NCBI RefSeq assembly: GCF_001423745.1
Contig: NZ_LMPC01000031.1
Span: 62,474-126,473 of the forward strand
Direction of reading: 5' to 3'
Origin: Arthrobacter sp. Leaf337
GTDB lineage: Bacteria; Actinomycetota; Actinomycetes; Actinomycetales; Micrococcaceae
Length of the DNA stretch: 64,000 nt
The notes beneath the pieces are model-generated. The model did not search any database. It was given only the letters and a program-made list of their open reading frames with translations, and was not told where the DNA came from. Position numbers and translations under genes: made by a program. This document shows positions 42,641-51,870 of the stretch, piece after piece (the first letter of the stretch is position 1; the number at the start of each line of letters is the position of its first letter).

Positions 42641-44050
42641 ATGGAAACCTACGATGCCCTGCTGGCCTCGATCACCCCGGATACCGGCGAAACCCGTACC
42701 ATCCTGGACCCTGCCACCGGGGAACCCGTGGGCGAGGCGCCGGTCCACAGCGTCCAGGACCTCGAGGCGGCCATCGCCGCCGCGGCAGCCGCCCAGCCCG
42801 CGTGGGCAGCCCTGGGCCACGACGCCCGGAGCGCCGCGCTCCTCAAAGCCGCCGACGCCGTCGAACGTTCCGCCGAAGAACTCGCCCGGTTGCTCTCCCG
42901 CGAGCAGGGCAAACCGCTGAACGGTCCCAACGCCCGCTTCGAAGTGGGCGCCTGCGCCGCGTGGCTGCGCGTCGCCGCCGGCACGCCGCTGGACCCGGAA
43001 ACCGTGGTGGACGACGGCGAAACGCGCGCCGAGCTGCACTACCGGCCCATCGGCGTCGTGGGCGCGATCGGCCCGTGGAACTGGCCCATGATGATCACCG
43101 TCTGGCAGATCGCCCCCGCCCTGCGGATGGGAAACGCCGTGGTGGTGAAGCCCTCCGAATACACGCCGCTCTCCGTCCTGGCGCTGGCTAAGGTCCTCAA
43201 CGAGGAACTGCCGGAAGGCCTCCTGACCGTGGTCTCCGGCGGGCGCGACGTCGGAGCCCGGCTGGCCGAACACCCCGCGATCGGCAAGGTCATGTTCACC
43301 GGCTCCACCGCCACCGGCAGGGCGATCATCAAATCCTCCGCGGACACCGTCAAGCGCCTCACCCTGGAGCTCGGCGGGAATGACGCCGGCATCGTGCTGC
43401 CCGACGCCGATCCCAAAGCCATCGCCGAAGGCCTCTTCTGGGGCGCCTTCATCAACACGGGCCAAACCTGCGCCGCCCTCAAACGCCTCTACGTCCACGA
43501 TTCTCTGTATGAAGCCGTGTGCGAGGAGCTCACCAAGGTGGCCGCCGCGATGCCCATGGGCAACGGCCTGGACGAGAACAACGTCCTGGGCCCGCTGCAG
43601 AACCGGCAGCAGTACGACATCGTGGCCCGGCTCGTCGAGGCCGCCCGCGACTCCGGCGCCCGCATCCTGCTCGGCGGCAACCCGGACACGGACCAGCCCG
43701 GACACTTCTACCCCGCCACCCTCGTGGCGGACATCGACAACGGCAACCCGCTGGTGGCCGAGGAGCAGTTCGGCCCGGCCCTGCCGATCATCCGCTACGG
43801 CACCGTGGACGAGGCTGTCACCATGGCGAACGCGCTCGACGTCGGGCTCGGAGCCTCCGTCTGGTCCCCAGACCCCGCCAGGGCACGCGAGGTGGCCGTC
43901 CGCCTCGAGGCCGGCACGGTGTGGATCAACAAGCACGGCGCCGTGGACCCGCGCATCCCGTTCGGCGGCGCCAAGCAGTCCGGCTACGGCCTGGAATTCG
44001 GCGTCGAAGGCCTCAAGGCCCTGGGCGTGCCGCAGGTGATCAACGGCTGA
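42641..44050 (+). CDS. aldehyde dehydrogenase family protein
   Basis: A 469-residue NAD(P)-dependent aldehyde dehydrogenase. Catalytic residues are N147 (PWNWP), K170, E243 (LELGGN) and C277 (NTGQTC). The sequence around the active site is of the AldA-like, short ALDH group and does not fix the substrate. ATG 42641 has GGAG upstream. It is divergent from an APC permease and followed by a terminator. It could oxidise aldehydes from amine oxidation (for example phenylacetaldehyde), since the FeaR-controlled pathway needs such a step. Confidence 0.9.
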   Translation: METYDALLASITPDTGETRTILDPATGEPVGEAPVHSVQDLEAAIAAAAAAQPAWAALGHDARSAALLKAADAVERSAEELARLLSREQGKPLNGPNARFEVGACAAWLRVAAGTPLDPETVVDDGETRAELHYRPIGVVGAIGPWNWPMMITVWQIAPALRMGNAVVVKPSEYTPLSVLALAKVLNEELPEGLLTVVSGGRDVGARLAEHPAIGKVMFTGSTATGRAIIKSSADTVKRLTLELGGNDAGIVLPDADPKAIAEGLFWGAFINTGQTCAALKRLYVHDSLYEAVCEELTKVAAAMPMGNGLDENNVLGPLQNRQQYDIVARLVEAARDSGARILLGGNPDTDQPGHFYPATLVADIDNGNPLVAEEQFGPALPIIRYGTVDEAVTMANALDVGLGASVWSPDPARAREVAVRLEAGTVWINKHGAVDPRIPFGGAKQSGYGLEFGVEGLKALGVPQVING

Positions 44051-44063
44051 GTTGCGTGCTTGG

Positions 44064-44100
44064 AAACGGTGTCCCGCCTTCAGAGGCGGGGCACCGTTTT
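44064..44100. terminator. two-way terminator between the aldehyde dehydrogenase and XRE-cupin genes
   Basis: AAACGGTGTCCCGCCT (44064-44079) pairs with AGGCGGGGCACCGTTT (44084-44099) with one G-U pair and a four-base loop, followed by a T. The AAA on the left arm gives a T-run in the other direction too. Confidence 0.85.
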
Positions 44101-44720
44101 CACTTCGCGGCGATGGCCAAGAACCTGATGGGCAGGTCCAGCAGTTCCAGCGGGCCGTGGGGGCCTTCGCCGTCGAGAAGCAGGGAGTCTCCGGCCTCCA
44201 TGGTGTATTCGTACGCGCCGTGGCCGTAGACCATCCTGCCGGAGAGCATGTAGATGAATTCGGTGCCGGGGTGTTGGAACAGCGGGAAGACGTCGGAGGC
44301 GTCCGTCAGCGTTACCAGGGTCGGTTCGAGGGCGTCGGTGCGGCCTTTCAGGGTGCCCAGCACACGGTACTCGTGGCCGTGCTGTGTACCGCTCCGGACG
44401 GTCAGGCTGCCCTGGCCGTTCTTGGTGAAGGTGGCATCACGGTCCGTGTCGGCGCCCCTGAAGAGCGCGGTGACGGGTATCTTCAGCCCATCTGCCAGCC
44501 GCTGCAAAGTGGTCAGCGAACAGGACGTGCTGGCGGATTCGATTTTGGAGATCATCGCCTTGGACAGTCCGGTCCTGACGGCGAGTTCGGCGGACGAGAG
44601 CCCGTTCGTGGTCCGGTAGTGGCGGACCTGCCCGGCGATGACCCGCTCAAGTTTGCCGGGCCCCTCGTCAGCCGCGGACCGGTCGGCTGCGGCTCTTTCG
44701 TCGCCAGTCTGGTTCGTCAT
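44100..44720 (-). CDS. XRE family regulator with C-terminal cupin domain
   Basis: A 206-residue regulator. The N-terminal helix-turn-helix (about residues 25-80, LAVRTGLSKAMISKIESA) is followed by a cupin domain (about 130-200, with FQHPGTEFIYMLSGRMVYGHG and the EAGDSLLLD turn). This architecture (as in PuuR and SutR-type proteins) often controls amine and amino acid breakdown genes. It precedes the leftward amine cluster's end and is convergent with the aldehyde dehydrogenase gene. It likely represses part of this cluster. Confidence 0.87.
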   Translation of the reverse strand: MTNQTGDERAAADRSAADEGPGKLERVIAGQVRHYRTTNGLSSAELAVRTGLSKAMISKIESASTSCSLTTLQRLADGLKIPVTALFRGADTDRDATFTKNGQGSLTVRSGTQHGHEYRVLGTLKGRTDALEPTLVTLTDASDVFPLFQHPGTEFIYMLSGRMVYGHGAYEYTMEAGDSLLLDGEGPHGPLELLDLPIRFLAIAAK

Positions 44721-44765
44721 CCTGCCATCTTAGGTGGCTGTCCGGTTCCTACCCGAGCACGGTTC

Positions 44766-46022
44766 CTACCCGAGCCTCCGGGCTTCACCCACCAGGCCTG
44801 CCAGGGTGTCGGCCAGGGCCCGGGCTCCTGCTTCCGCGTCGGCATCCTCCACCAGCTCCTCGGGCGAATGTGAAATGCCGGTGGGGTTCCGGACGAACAG
44901 CATCGCGGTGGGGATGTGGCCGGCGAGCACACCGGCGTCGTGCCCGGCTCCGGTATCCAGGACCGGCGCATCCGGGAGCAGGGTCCGGAGCTGGTCCCGC
45001 AGGCCGGTGTCGAAGTGCACGGTGGGGCTCAGTGATTCGACGCCGAAGCTCACCGTGCACCCTTCCTCGGCGGCTATGACCTGGGCGTTAAGGTGGATGG
45101 ATTCCACCAGGGCTGCTGTCACTTCGTCCCGCGGGTGCCGGACGTCGATCCACATATCCACCCGGGAGGCGATCACATTGGTTCCGCCGGGCACAGGCTG
45201 CATCCGGCCGACGGTGGCCCGAGCGTCCTTGTAGTTCCTGGCGGTGTCCCGGATGCCGATCATGATTTTGGCTGCGGCAATCATCGGATCCCTCCGGTCC
45301 TTCATGAGCGTAGTTCCGGCGTGATTGCCCTGGCCGGTCACCGAGAGCTTCCACCGGCCGTGGCCCAGGATGGAGGAGCCGATGGCCACCGGCTGGCGAA
45401 GGTCGATGAGGCCCCTCCCCTGTTCGACGTGGAGTTCCACGAACAGACCCAGCTGCTGGAGGGTTTTGTGGTCAGCGCCGATGAACCGGGGGTCCTGCCC
45501 GTTGGCCGCGGCCACGTCGGCGTAGGTGTTGCCGTCCGCGTCTTTGAGGTTGCGCGCCTTGTTCGGGTCCACGGCGCCGGTGAGCAGCCGGGAGCCCAGG
45601 CAGGCGACGCCGAAGCGGGAGCCTTCCTCTTCGGGGAAGACGGCGATTGCCAGGGGCTTCCGGGGGCGGAGGCCCCGGTTCTTCAGGATGTCGAAGGCGA
45701 CCAGCGCCGACGCCACACCCAGGGGACCGTCGTACTCGCCGCCGCCGGGGACGGAATCGAGGTGGCTTCCGGTGACGACGGCGTCCCTGCGCGTGCCAGT
45801 GGCAGTGTCCCACCAGGCCCAGATGATCCCGTTGTTGTCCGTGGTGACGTCCAGCCCGCGCCGCCCGGCCTGCTCGATGAACCAGCTCCGCAGGTCGGTT
45901 TCGGCGTTCGAGAAGACCGGGCGGGAGTATCCGCCGCGGCGCGAGTCTGTGCCGACGCCGGAGATGTCCCGCATCAGGCCGGCGACGGTGTCGGTTGCAG
46001 GTTTGGTCGCAGGAGAGGTCAC
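44766..46022 (-). CDS. M20 family Zn-dependent hydrolase (allantoate/N-carbamoyl amino acid amidohydrolase type)
   Basis: A 418-residue binuclear zinc amidohydrolase. Metal-binding segments are TGSHLDSVPGGGEYDGPLGV, FPEEEGSRFG and ELHVEQG, with TGAGHDAG and NPTGISHSPEE near the end; these are typical of the hydantoinase/carbamoylase and AllC group. The GTG at 46022 overlaps the stop of the oxidase gene by four bases, so the frame up to 46148 is not used. In this operon it might cleave an N-carbamoyl or N-acyl amino acid, or a gamma-glutamyl-type amide. The exact substrate is unknown. Confidence 0.87.
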   Translation of the reverse strand: MTSPATKPATDTVAGLMRDISGVGTDSRRGGYSRPVFSNAETDLRSWFIEQAGRRGLDVTTDNNGIIWAWWDTATGTRRDAVVTGSHLDSVPGGGEYDGPLGVASALVAFDILKNRGLRPRKPLAIAVFPEEEGSRFGVACLGSRLLTGAVDPNKARNLKDADGNTYADVAAANGQDPRFIGADHKTLQQLGLFVELHVEQGRGLIDLRQPVAIGSSILGHGRWKLSVTGQGNHAGTTLMKDRRDPMIAAAKIMIGIRDTARNYKDARATVGRMQPVPGGTNVIASRVDMWIDVRHPRDEVTAALVESIHLNAQVIAAEEGCTVSFGVESLSPTVHFDTGLRDQLRTLLPDAPVLDTGAGHDAGVLAGHIPTAMLFVRNPTGISHSPEELVEDADAEAGARALADTLAGLVGEARRLG

Positions 46023-47179
46023 GGGCTGGTCCGTTCTAGGAGTGTGGTTGCCGGGCGGAAGCGGGCCGGAACGTCGGCGGCGCCGGTGGCCAGGCCTGCC
46101 GCCCACTGCCCGATCAGCGGCGCGAACTTCGCACCGTGCCCCGAGCACGGGGACAGAATGGTGATTCCGTCCGCCCGGTCGACGAGGAAGTCGTCATGAG
46201 GCGTGTTGGTGAACAGGCATGTGGTCTCGGCATACGGTTCCGGGTCAAGACCGGGGAGGTACTTCTGCACGTAGTCCACCACCCGTCGCCGGTTGTCCGG
46301 GTCCACCAGGCCGGTTTGCTCGGCGGCAGACGGGATCAGGCCGCCGCCGTTGTACTCGGCCACCTTCTGCCCGGCAAAGCCGGCATCCCGCCCGCCGGGC
46401 AGTCCATAGGTCTGGATGGCGGCACTCTTGTGGATGAACGTGGGCCAGGCGGCGCCGTCCGGATCGCGGTAGCGGAAGTGGAAGGCCTGCTCCTGCCGGA
46501 CGGTGATCTCCGGCAGTCCGGCAAGGAACCCTGCCGGGAGATCCAGCTGTCCCAGCAGTGAAGGCAGCCAGCCGCCGGCGCTCACAACGACGTTCCCGGC
46601 GTCAATCGCTTCTCCTGCTGCCGAGTGCACACGGTAGCCGGTGCCCCTCCGTTCCACGCGGGCGACGTTCCAGCCGGTCAGCAGCCTGGCTCCCTGCTTC
46701 ATCGCCTGGTTGATCATGGCGTTGACCGAGCTCTCGGCGTCGATCACCCCGGCGCCCGGGTGCCAGAGCACCGGGGTGTCGAAGGAGAACTGCGGCCACC
46801 GCTCCCGAGCCTCAGCCGCGCTGAGGAGTTCGTGCTCCACGCCGGCGCCGGCGAGGACCCGGGCGAGATGCTCCGGCTGCCTCTCCGGGCCGTAGTCCAC
46901 GGCGCCGAAGGGGGTGATCAGATGCAGTCCGCTGGCCCGGTCCAGTTCGTCCCAGAGAACCTTGGACTCCTGGACCGCCCGCGTGTAGAACTCGTCCGGG
47001 TAGGCGTAGCGGAAGATCCGGGCCGAGCCGTGGGAGCTGCCGTCATGCGCTGCCGGGACTGAGCGCTCCACGATGGTGACGTCGTGGCCCTGCAGGGCGA
47101 GCTGCCAGGCGGTGGCAGCGCCGGCCAGGCCAGCGCCCACCACCACAAAGTCTGACGAGTCAGGAAAAGCGTCAGTCAT
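46019..47179 (-). CDS. FAD-dependent amino acid oxidase, monomeric sarcosine oxidase/N-methyl amino acid oxidase type
   Basis: A 386-residue flavoprotein of the MSOX/MTOX (SolA) family, which oxidises N-methyl amino acids to the free amino acid, formaldehyde and H2O2. The FAD motif GAGLAG is at 15-20, the conserved HGSARIFRYAY at 50-60 and the covalent-flavin cysteine is C321 in TTCLFTNTP, followed by the FLVD and SGHGAKFAP motifs. The ATG at 47179 shares one base with the stop of the glutamate synthase-like gene (TGATG). Its placement suggests that it oxidises the product made by the upstream synthase, for example N-methylglutamate. Confidence 0.87.
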   Translation of the reverse strand: MTDAFPDSSDFVVVGAGLAGAATAWQLALQGHDVTIVERSVPAAHDGSSHGSARIFRYAYPDEFYTRAVQESKVLWDELDRASGLHLITPFGAVDYGPERQPEHLARVLAGAGVEHELLSAAEARERWPQFSFDTPVLWHPGAGVIDAESSVNAMINQAMKQGARLLTGWNVARVERRGTGYRVHSAAGEAIDAGNVVVSAGGWLPSLLGQLDLPAGFLAGLPEITVRQEQAFHFRYRDPDGAAWPTFIHKSAAIQTYGLPGGRDAGFAGQKVAEYNGGGLIPSAAEQTGLVDPDNRRRVVDYVQKYLPGLDPEPYAETTCLFTNTPHDDFLVDRADGITILSPCSGHGAKFAPLIGQWAAGLATGAADVPARFRPATTLLERTSP

Positions 47180-48537
47180 CACTGTGCTCCCGGGATCCAG
47201 CTGGTTCCGGCGAGGGGAACGCGTGCCATGGCGGACGCTTCGATGGTCAGTGCCACGAGGTCCTCGGGTTCGAGGTTGTGCAAGTGGGACTTGCCGCATG
47301 CCCGGGCGATGGTCTGGGCTTCCATGGTCAGGACGCGCAGGTAGTTGGCGAGCCGGCGGCCGCCCTCGACCGGGTCCAGGCGGGAGGAGAGTTCCGGGTC
47401 CTGGGTGGTGATGCCGGCGGGGTCGCGGCCGTCCTGGAAGTCGTCGTAGTAGCCGGCGGCCGAGCCCAGGGCTGCGTATTCGGCGGCGTAGCGGGGATCG
47501 TTGTCGCCCAGTGCGATCAGCGCCGCGGTGCCAATGGCCACCGCATCGGCACCGAGGGCCATGGCCTTGGCGACGTCGGCTCCCGTGCGGATGCCGCCGG
47601 AAACGATGAGCTGGACCTTCCGGTGCACACCCAGCTCCTGGAGCGCCTGGACTGCCTGCGGGATGGCGGCCAGGGTGGGGATCCCCACGTTTTCGATGAA
47701 GACCTGCTGCGTGGCGGCGGTGCCCCCCTGCATGCCGTCGACGACGACGACGTCGGCTCCGGCCTTCACGGCCAGGGCGGTGTCGTAGTACGGGCGGGAC
47801 GCGCCGATCTTGACGTAGATCGGGGTCTTCCAGTCGGTGATTTCGCGCAGTTCGCCGATCTTGATTTCCAGGTCGTCCGGGCCGGTCCAGTCCGGGTGGC
47901 GGCTGGCGGAGCGCTGGTCGATGCCGACCGGCAGGGTGCGCATCCCGGCGACGCGTTCGGTGATTTTCTGGCCCAGCAGCATGCCGCCGCCACCCGGCTT
48001 GGCGCCCTGGCCGAGCACGATCTCGATGGCGTCCGCCTTGCGCAGGTCGTCAGGGTTCATGCCGTAGCGGGAGGGCAGGTACTGGTACACGAGGTGCTTG
48101 GACTGGCCTCGCTCCTCAGGCGTCATGCCGCCGTCGCCCGTTGTTGTGGAGGTGCCCACCTCGCTGGCGCCGCGTCCCAGCGCTTCCTTGGCGTTGGCCG
48201 AGAGCGCACCGAAGCTCATGCCCGCGATGGTCACCGGGGTCTGCAGGTGCAGCGGCCGGCTCGCGTGCCGGTCGCCGAGGACGACGTCGGTATCGCACTT
48301 TTCGCGGTAGCCCTCCAGCGGGTAGCGGGACATGGAGGCGCCGAGGAACAGCAGGTCATCGAAGTGCGGGACCTTGCGCTTGGCACCCCAGCCGCGGATG
48401 TCGTACACGCCGGTTGCGGCCGCGCGCTGGATGTCCGCGATGGTGGCGCGGTCGAACGTTGCCGATTCGCGCAGGCCGAGCGCATCGATGTCCTGGGCGG
48501 GAGCCTGGGCGGGGGCGGGCAGTGAGGTGATGGTCAT
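47179..48537 (-). CDS. glutamate synthase-like FMN subunit (GlxD/MgsC type), Fe-S cysteines replaced
   Basis: A 452-residue stand-alone FMN-barrel homologue of the central part of glutamate synthase. Typical segments are SFGALSANAKEAL, EIVLGQGAKPGGGGML and VDGMQGGTAAT. In N-methylglutamate synthase the related MgsC subunit forms the active site. The stretch that normally holds the three [3Fe-4S] cysteines is replaced by ALGDNDPRYAAEY..., with the following GITTQDPEL retained; only two Cys are present in the whole protein (about residues 81 and 425). So the protein appears to lack the cluster. It is co-directional and almost contiguous with the GXGXG, amidotransferase and ligase genes. Confidence 0.85.
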   Translation of the reverse strand: MTITSLPAPAQAPAQDIDALGLRESATFDRATIADIQRAAATGVYDIRGWGAKRKVPHFDDLLFLGASMSRYPLEGYREKCDTDVVLGDRHASRPLHLQTPVTIAGMSFGALSANAKEALGRGASEVGTSTTTGDGGMTPEERGQSKHLVYQYLPSRYGMNPDDLRKADAIEIVLGQGAKPGGGGMLLGQKITERVAGMRTLPVGIDQRSASRHPDWTGPDDLEIKIGELREITDWKTPIYVKIGASRPYYDTALAVKAGADVVVVDGMQGGTAATQQVFIENVGIPTLAAIPQAVQALQELGVHRKVQLIVSGGIRTGADVAKAMALGADAVAIGTAALIALGDNDPRYAAEYAALGSAAGYYDDFQDGRDPAGITTQDPELSSRLDPVEGGRRLANYLRVLTMEAQTIARACGKSHLHNLEPEDLVALTIEASAMARVPLAGTSWIPGAQ

Positions 48538-48547
48538 GGGGTTGTCC

Positions 48548-49294
48548 TTAGTACGACGTCGAGTTGTGGACGCTGAAGTGGTAGAGGTTCCGTGCCGATC
48601 CGTAACGCCTGAAGTCCGCAGGGTTGTCGGTGCGGCCGGCCGCGGCCAGCAGTTCGCCGAGTTCAGCCAGGTGCTCGTCCTTCAGGGGCTTTTCGATGCA
48701 GTCCGCGCCGAGCGAGGCCACGGTGCCCTTGACGTAGATCCGGGCTTCGTAGATCGAGTCGCCCAGCGCTTCGCCCGCGTCACCGCAGACCACCAGGCGT
48801 CCGGCCTGCGCCATAAACGCGGACATGTGGCCGATGTTGCCTCCCACCACGATGTCCACTCCCTTCATCGAGATGCCGCAGCGGGCGCTGGCGTTGCCGT
48901 CGATGACCACGAGCCCGCCATGCCCGGTGGCGGCGGCCGACTGGGAGGCGTCGCCCTTGACATGGACGCGGCCGGACATGATGTTCTCTGCCAGTCCGAC
49001 GCCGGCATTGCCGTTGATGGTCACGTCGCCTTTTTGGTGCATCCCGGCCGCGTAGTAGCCGGCGTGGCCGTTGATGGTGACCGTGACGTCCGTGTTGATG
49101 CCCACGGCCAGGCTGTGCTTGCCTTCGGGGTTGGCGACGGTCCAGGACTGCCCGTCCACAGCGTTGTGGAGGGCCTGGTTGAGTTCGCGAACGGGGCTGC
49201 CGGCCAGATCCACGCTGAAGGAATCAGCGCTGACGGCGGGCCGGGTTGCTTCGGCGTTCATCGTGCTGGTTTCGGGGGCTGTCAGAGTGACCAT
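48548..49294 (-). CDS. glutamate synthase GXGXG-domain subunit (GlxC/MgsB type)
   Basis: A 248-residue protein equivalent to the C-terminal beta-helix of glutamate synthase alpha subunit. The repeated GxxGxxxG-type turns (TINGHAGYYAAG, TINGNAGVGLAENIMSG, VIDGNASARCG, VVGGNIGHMSAFM) are characteristic. It is structural, helping to hold the ammonia tunnel between amidotransferase and FMN parts. ATG 49294 with AAAGG upstream overlaps the amidotransferase stop by 13 bases. Confidence 0.87.
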   Translation of the reverse strand: MVTLTAPETSTMNAEATRPAVSADSFSVDLAGSPVRELNQALHNAVDGQSWTVANPEGKHSLAVGINTDVTVTINGHAGYYAAGMHQKGDVTINGNAGVGLAENIMSGRVHVKGDASQSAAATGHGGLVVIDGNASARCGISMKGVDIVVGGNIGHMSAFMAQAGRLVVCGDAGEALGDSIYEARIYVKGTVASLGADCIEKPLKDEHLAELGELLAAAGRTDNPADFRRYGSARNLYHFSVHNSTSY

Positions 49295-50190
49295 GTGTAG
49301 ACCTTTCCGGGTTCCGGTTCAAAGATGCGGGCGTTTTCGATGCCGGGCAGGGCTGCCAGGGCACGGTATTCGGAGGCCATAGCCACGTAGTCGTCCGTTT
49401 CGGCGATGATGGCCGGCTTGCAGGCGATGGGGTCCCGGACCACGGCCATGCTGTCCGCGGTGGTGACCACCAGTGTGTAGAAACCGTCCAGGACCTTGCC
49501 CAGGTTCACGAGCGCCTCTTCGAGGGTGTCACCCTGCTGCAGGCGGGAGGCGACGTAGCGGGCGCCCACCTCAGTGTCGTTTTCGGAATCGAACACCACG
49601 CCCTCGCGTTTGAGGTCGCGGCGGACGGTGGCGTGGTTGGAGAAGGAGCCGTTGTGGACCAGGCACAGGTCGTCGGCCACGGAGAACGGGTGGGAGCCGC
49701 CGGCGGTCACGGCGGACTCGGTGGCCATCCGGGTGTGGGACAGGCCCTGGCTGCCTGACATGGCCTCGAGCCCGTGCTCGGCGGCGATGTCCATCGGGTG
49801 GCCCACGCTCTTCATCACGGCCACGTGCTCGCCGCGGCCAATGATGGTGGAGCCCGGAAGGGTTTCGCTGACCGCTTTCACCAGGAGATCGGTTCCGACG
49901 GCGGCGCTCACCAGGGTGGTGTCACCCACCACGCGTACTGCGGCGGCGGCATCGGCCGGAAGCATCGCGTCAAGGGAGGCCTTGACCTCCGGGAGGGCAA
50001 TGCCCTGGTCCTTGCCCAGCAGGCTGAGGGTGGAGGTTCCGGCCGAGACCAGGCCGGGGGTGTTGTAGACGGCGAGGCCGGCTGAATCCGGTCCGCGGTC
50101 CACGATCTGGCACATCATGGAGGACAGCAGGCTGCCCATCTGGGGGTGCAGCAGGGGGTTGCGCAGCTGCAGCGCGGCGATTCCGCACAT
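49282..50190 (-). CDS. class II glutamine amidotransferase subunit (GlxB/MgsA type)
   Basis: A 302-residue Ntn-type amidotransferase. The N-terminal MCGI exposes the catalytic Cys after Met removal; DRGPDSAG, SHTRMATES and LVHNGSFSNH are the usual glutamine-binding and oxyanion segments. In this gene set it corresponds to the N-terminal domain of glutamate synthase and would release ammonia or methylamine from a gamma-glutamyl amide. It follows the ligase gene after 29 bases. Confidence 0.9.
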   Translation of the reverse strand: MCGIAALQLRNPLLHPQMGSLLSSMMCQIVDRGPDSAGLAVYNTPGLVSAGTSTLSLLGKDQGIALPEVKASLDAMLPADAAAAVRVVGDTTLVSAAVGTDLLVKAVSETLPGSTIIGRGEHVAVMKSVGHPMDIAAEHGLEAMSGSQGLSHTRMATESAVTAGGSHPFSVADDLCLVHNGSFSNHATVRRDLKREGVVFDSENDTEVGARYVASRLQQGDTLEEALVNLGKVLDGFYTLVVTTADSMAVVRDPIACKPAIIAETDDYVAMASEYRALAALPGIENARIFEPEPGKVYTWSL

Positions 50191-50219
50191 GGTGGGATTC
50201 CTTTGCTTAGTGGAGGTTG

Positions 50220-51614
50220 CTAAATCGAGGTGAGGTACGTGCGGATTTCCCAGTCGCTGACCTGGTTGTGCCAGCTGAGGAATTCCTCTTCCTTGGCGTC
50301 CGCGTAGTACTTGCCGATCTCCGCGTCGCCGCTGAGGCTGGCCAGGATCACCGGGTCCCGGCGGAGGGCCTCCACGGCGTGCAGCAGGGTGGCCGGCAGC
50401 AGGTGGGCGTCGGGTTTCGACTCGCCCGGGCCCGACGGGTGCCCCGGATCCGCCGACTTTTCCACGCCGTCCAGGCCTGCCGAGATGGCCGTGGCAATGG
50501 CGAGGTAGGGGTTGGCTGAACCGTCACCCGAGCGAAGTTCGATCCGTTTGTTGTCCGGGACGCGGATCATGTGCGTGCGGTCGTTGCCCCCGAACGAGGC
50601 CTTCCGGGGAGACCAGGTGGCACCGGACGAGCTGGTGGTGGCGCCCGAGCGCTTGTACGAATTGACGGTGGGGGCCAGGAATGCCTGCAGTGCCGGCGCG
50701 TGGTCCAAAATGCCGCCGATGAAGGAGTAGGCGAGGGCCGAAAGCCCAAGTCCCCTGCCGCCGTCGTCCGCTCCGTTGTCAACCGGGAACAGCGCCTCGG
50801 CGCCGGACCACAGCGACAGATGGAAGTGGAGGCCCGTGCCCGTGCGGTCGGTGAAGGGCTTGGGCATGAAGGTGGCGGTCATGCCGCGCTGTTCGGCGAG
50901 GACATTCAAAATGTAGCGCAGGGTGACCACGCGGTCGGCCGTGGTGAGGGCGTCGGCGTAGTTGAAGTTCTGCTCGAACTGCCCGGCGGCGTCCTCATGG
51001 TCGTTGGCGTAGTTGCCCCAGCCCAGGCCGTTCATTGCCTCCGAGATGGAGGTGAGGTGCTCATACATGCGGGTGACGCCGCGTGCGTCGTAGCAGGGGC
51101 GGGGCGAGTCATCGCGGGGGTCGGCCGTGCTCAGGGAACCGTCGGGGTTCTTGTTGACGAGGAAGTACTCCACTTCCGCACCCACCTTCGCCTGCATTCC
51201 CTGACCGGCGAGGCGGGCGAGCGTGTTTTTGAGGATGATGCGCGGGGCGTAGGGCCAGGGCTTGCCGTCCACGTGCGGGTCGCAGTGGATGACCGCGAGC
51301 CCTTCCTTGATGAACGGCACGGGTGTGAAGGACGCCAGATCAGGAATGGCGATGAGGTCCGAATCCTGCGGCTTCTGCCCGATCAGCCCTGCTGCGTAGC
51401 CGGCAAAGCCCATGGCGCCGGCCTCAAGCTGCTCTGCGGCTTCGACCGGAACGAGCTTGGCGCACGGCTTGCCCGTCATGTCGACGAACGTGGCCAGGAG
51501 GAACCGCACATCATGGGCCCTGGCGATGTCCGCGAGGGAGATGTGGTCAGTCTCGGCCGGCAACGCGGCAGTTGATAGGGCTGAGGCGCTTGGTACTTCA
51601 GGGTTTTGCGACAC
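50220..51614 (-). CDS. type III glutamine synthetase-like ligase (GlnT/gamma-glutamylmethylamide synthetase type)
   Basis: A 464-residue glutamine synthetase fold protein. Motifs include KVGAEVEYFLVNK (metal-binding Glu), TGLHFHLSLW, APTVNSYKR and the ATP-binding and substrate Arg segment RVPDNKRIELRSGDGSANPYL. The group contains GlnT and GmaS, which join glutamate to ammonia or to methylamine and other alkylamines. Directly upstream of three glutamate synthase-like subunits, a gamma-glutamylamide synthetase role is favoured. The GTG at 51614 is the best available start but has no close ribosome site. Confidence 0.85.
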   Translation of the reverse strand: MSQNPEVPSASALSTAALPAETDHISLADIARAHDVRFLLATFVDMTGKPCAKLVPVEAAEQLEAGAMGFAGYAAGLIGQKPQDSDLIAIPDLASFTPVPFIKEGLAVIHCDPHVDGKPWPYAPRIILKNTLARLAGQGMQAKVGAEVEYFLVNKNPDGSLSTADPRDDSPRPCYDARGVTRMYEHLTSISEAMNGLGWGNYANDHEDAAGQFEQNFNYADALTTADRVVTLRYILNVLAEQRGMTATFMPKPFTDRTGTGLHFHLSLWSGAEALFPVDNGADDGGRGLGLSALAYSFIGGILDHAPALQAFLAPTVNSYKRSGATTSSSGATWSPRKASFGGNDRTHMIRVPDNKRIELRSGDGSANPYLAIATAISAGLDGVEKSADPGHPSGPGESKPDAHLLPATLLHAVEALRRDPVILASLSGDAEIGKYYADAKEEEFLSWHNQVSDWEIRTYLTSI

Positions 51615-51645
51615 TGGTCATCGGAACTGTCCTGTTCAATTTGGT

Positions 51646-51817
51646 GTTACCTGCTGGGAAACGTTGTTGAACCACAGTAGTCAAAAGGATGTTACAGGCG
51701 TGCGCCCCGCTTGTTAAATCGGGGTGACGTGCCCAATCGCGATCGCAACCGGAAATTTACGCCCGCGAAACCCACGATCGTTCACTGTCACGAATCATGG
51801 TTTCATCCCACGGTTAC
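51646..51817. promoter_or_regulatory. divergent ligase/AmtB promoter region with GlnR-like half sites
   Basis: GTTAC (51646-51650) followed by GAAAC (51658-51662), a lone GTTAC (51691-51695), and GTTTC...GTTAC (51800-51817) resemble GlnR elements (gTnAC-n6-GaAAC), but the spacers are seven and eight bases, not six. The region lies between two nitrogen genes, so nitrogen control is expected. Confidence 0.25.
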
Positions 51818-51870
51818 TTTTTTGTGCCGCCGTTTCCCCTGGCGGACACCCCTTTTCTGATTGGAGTTCC

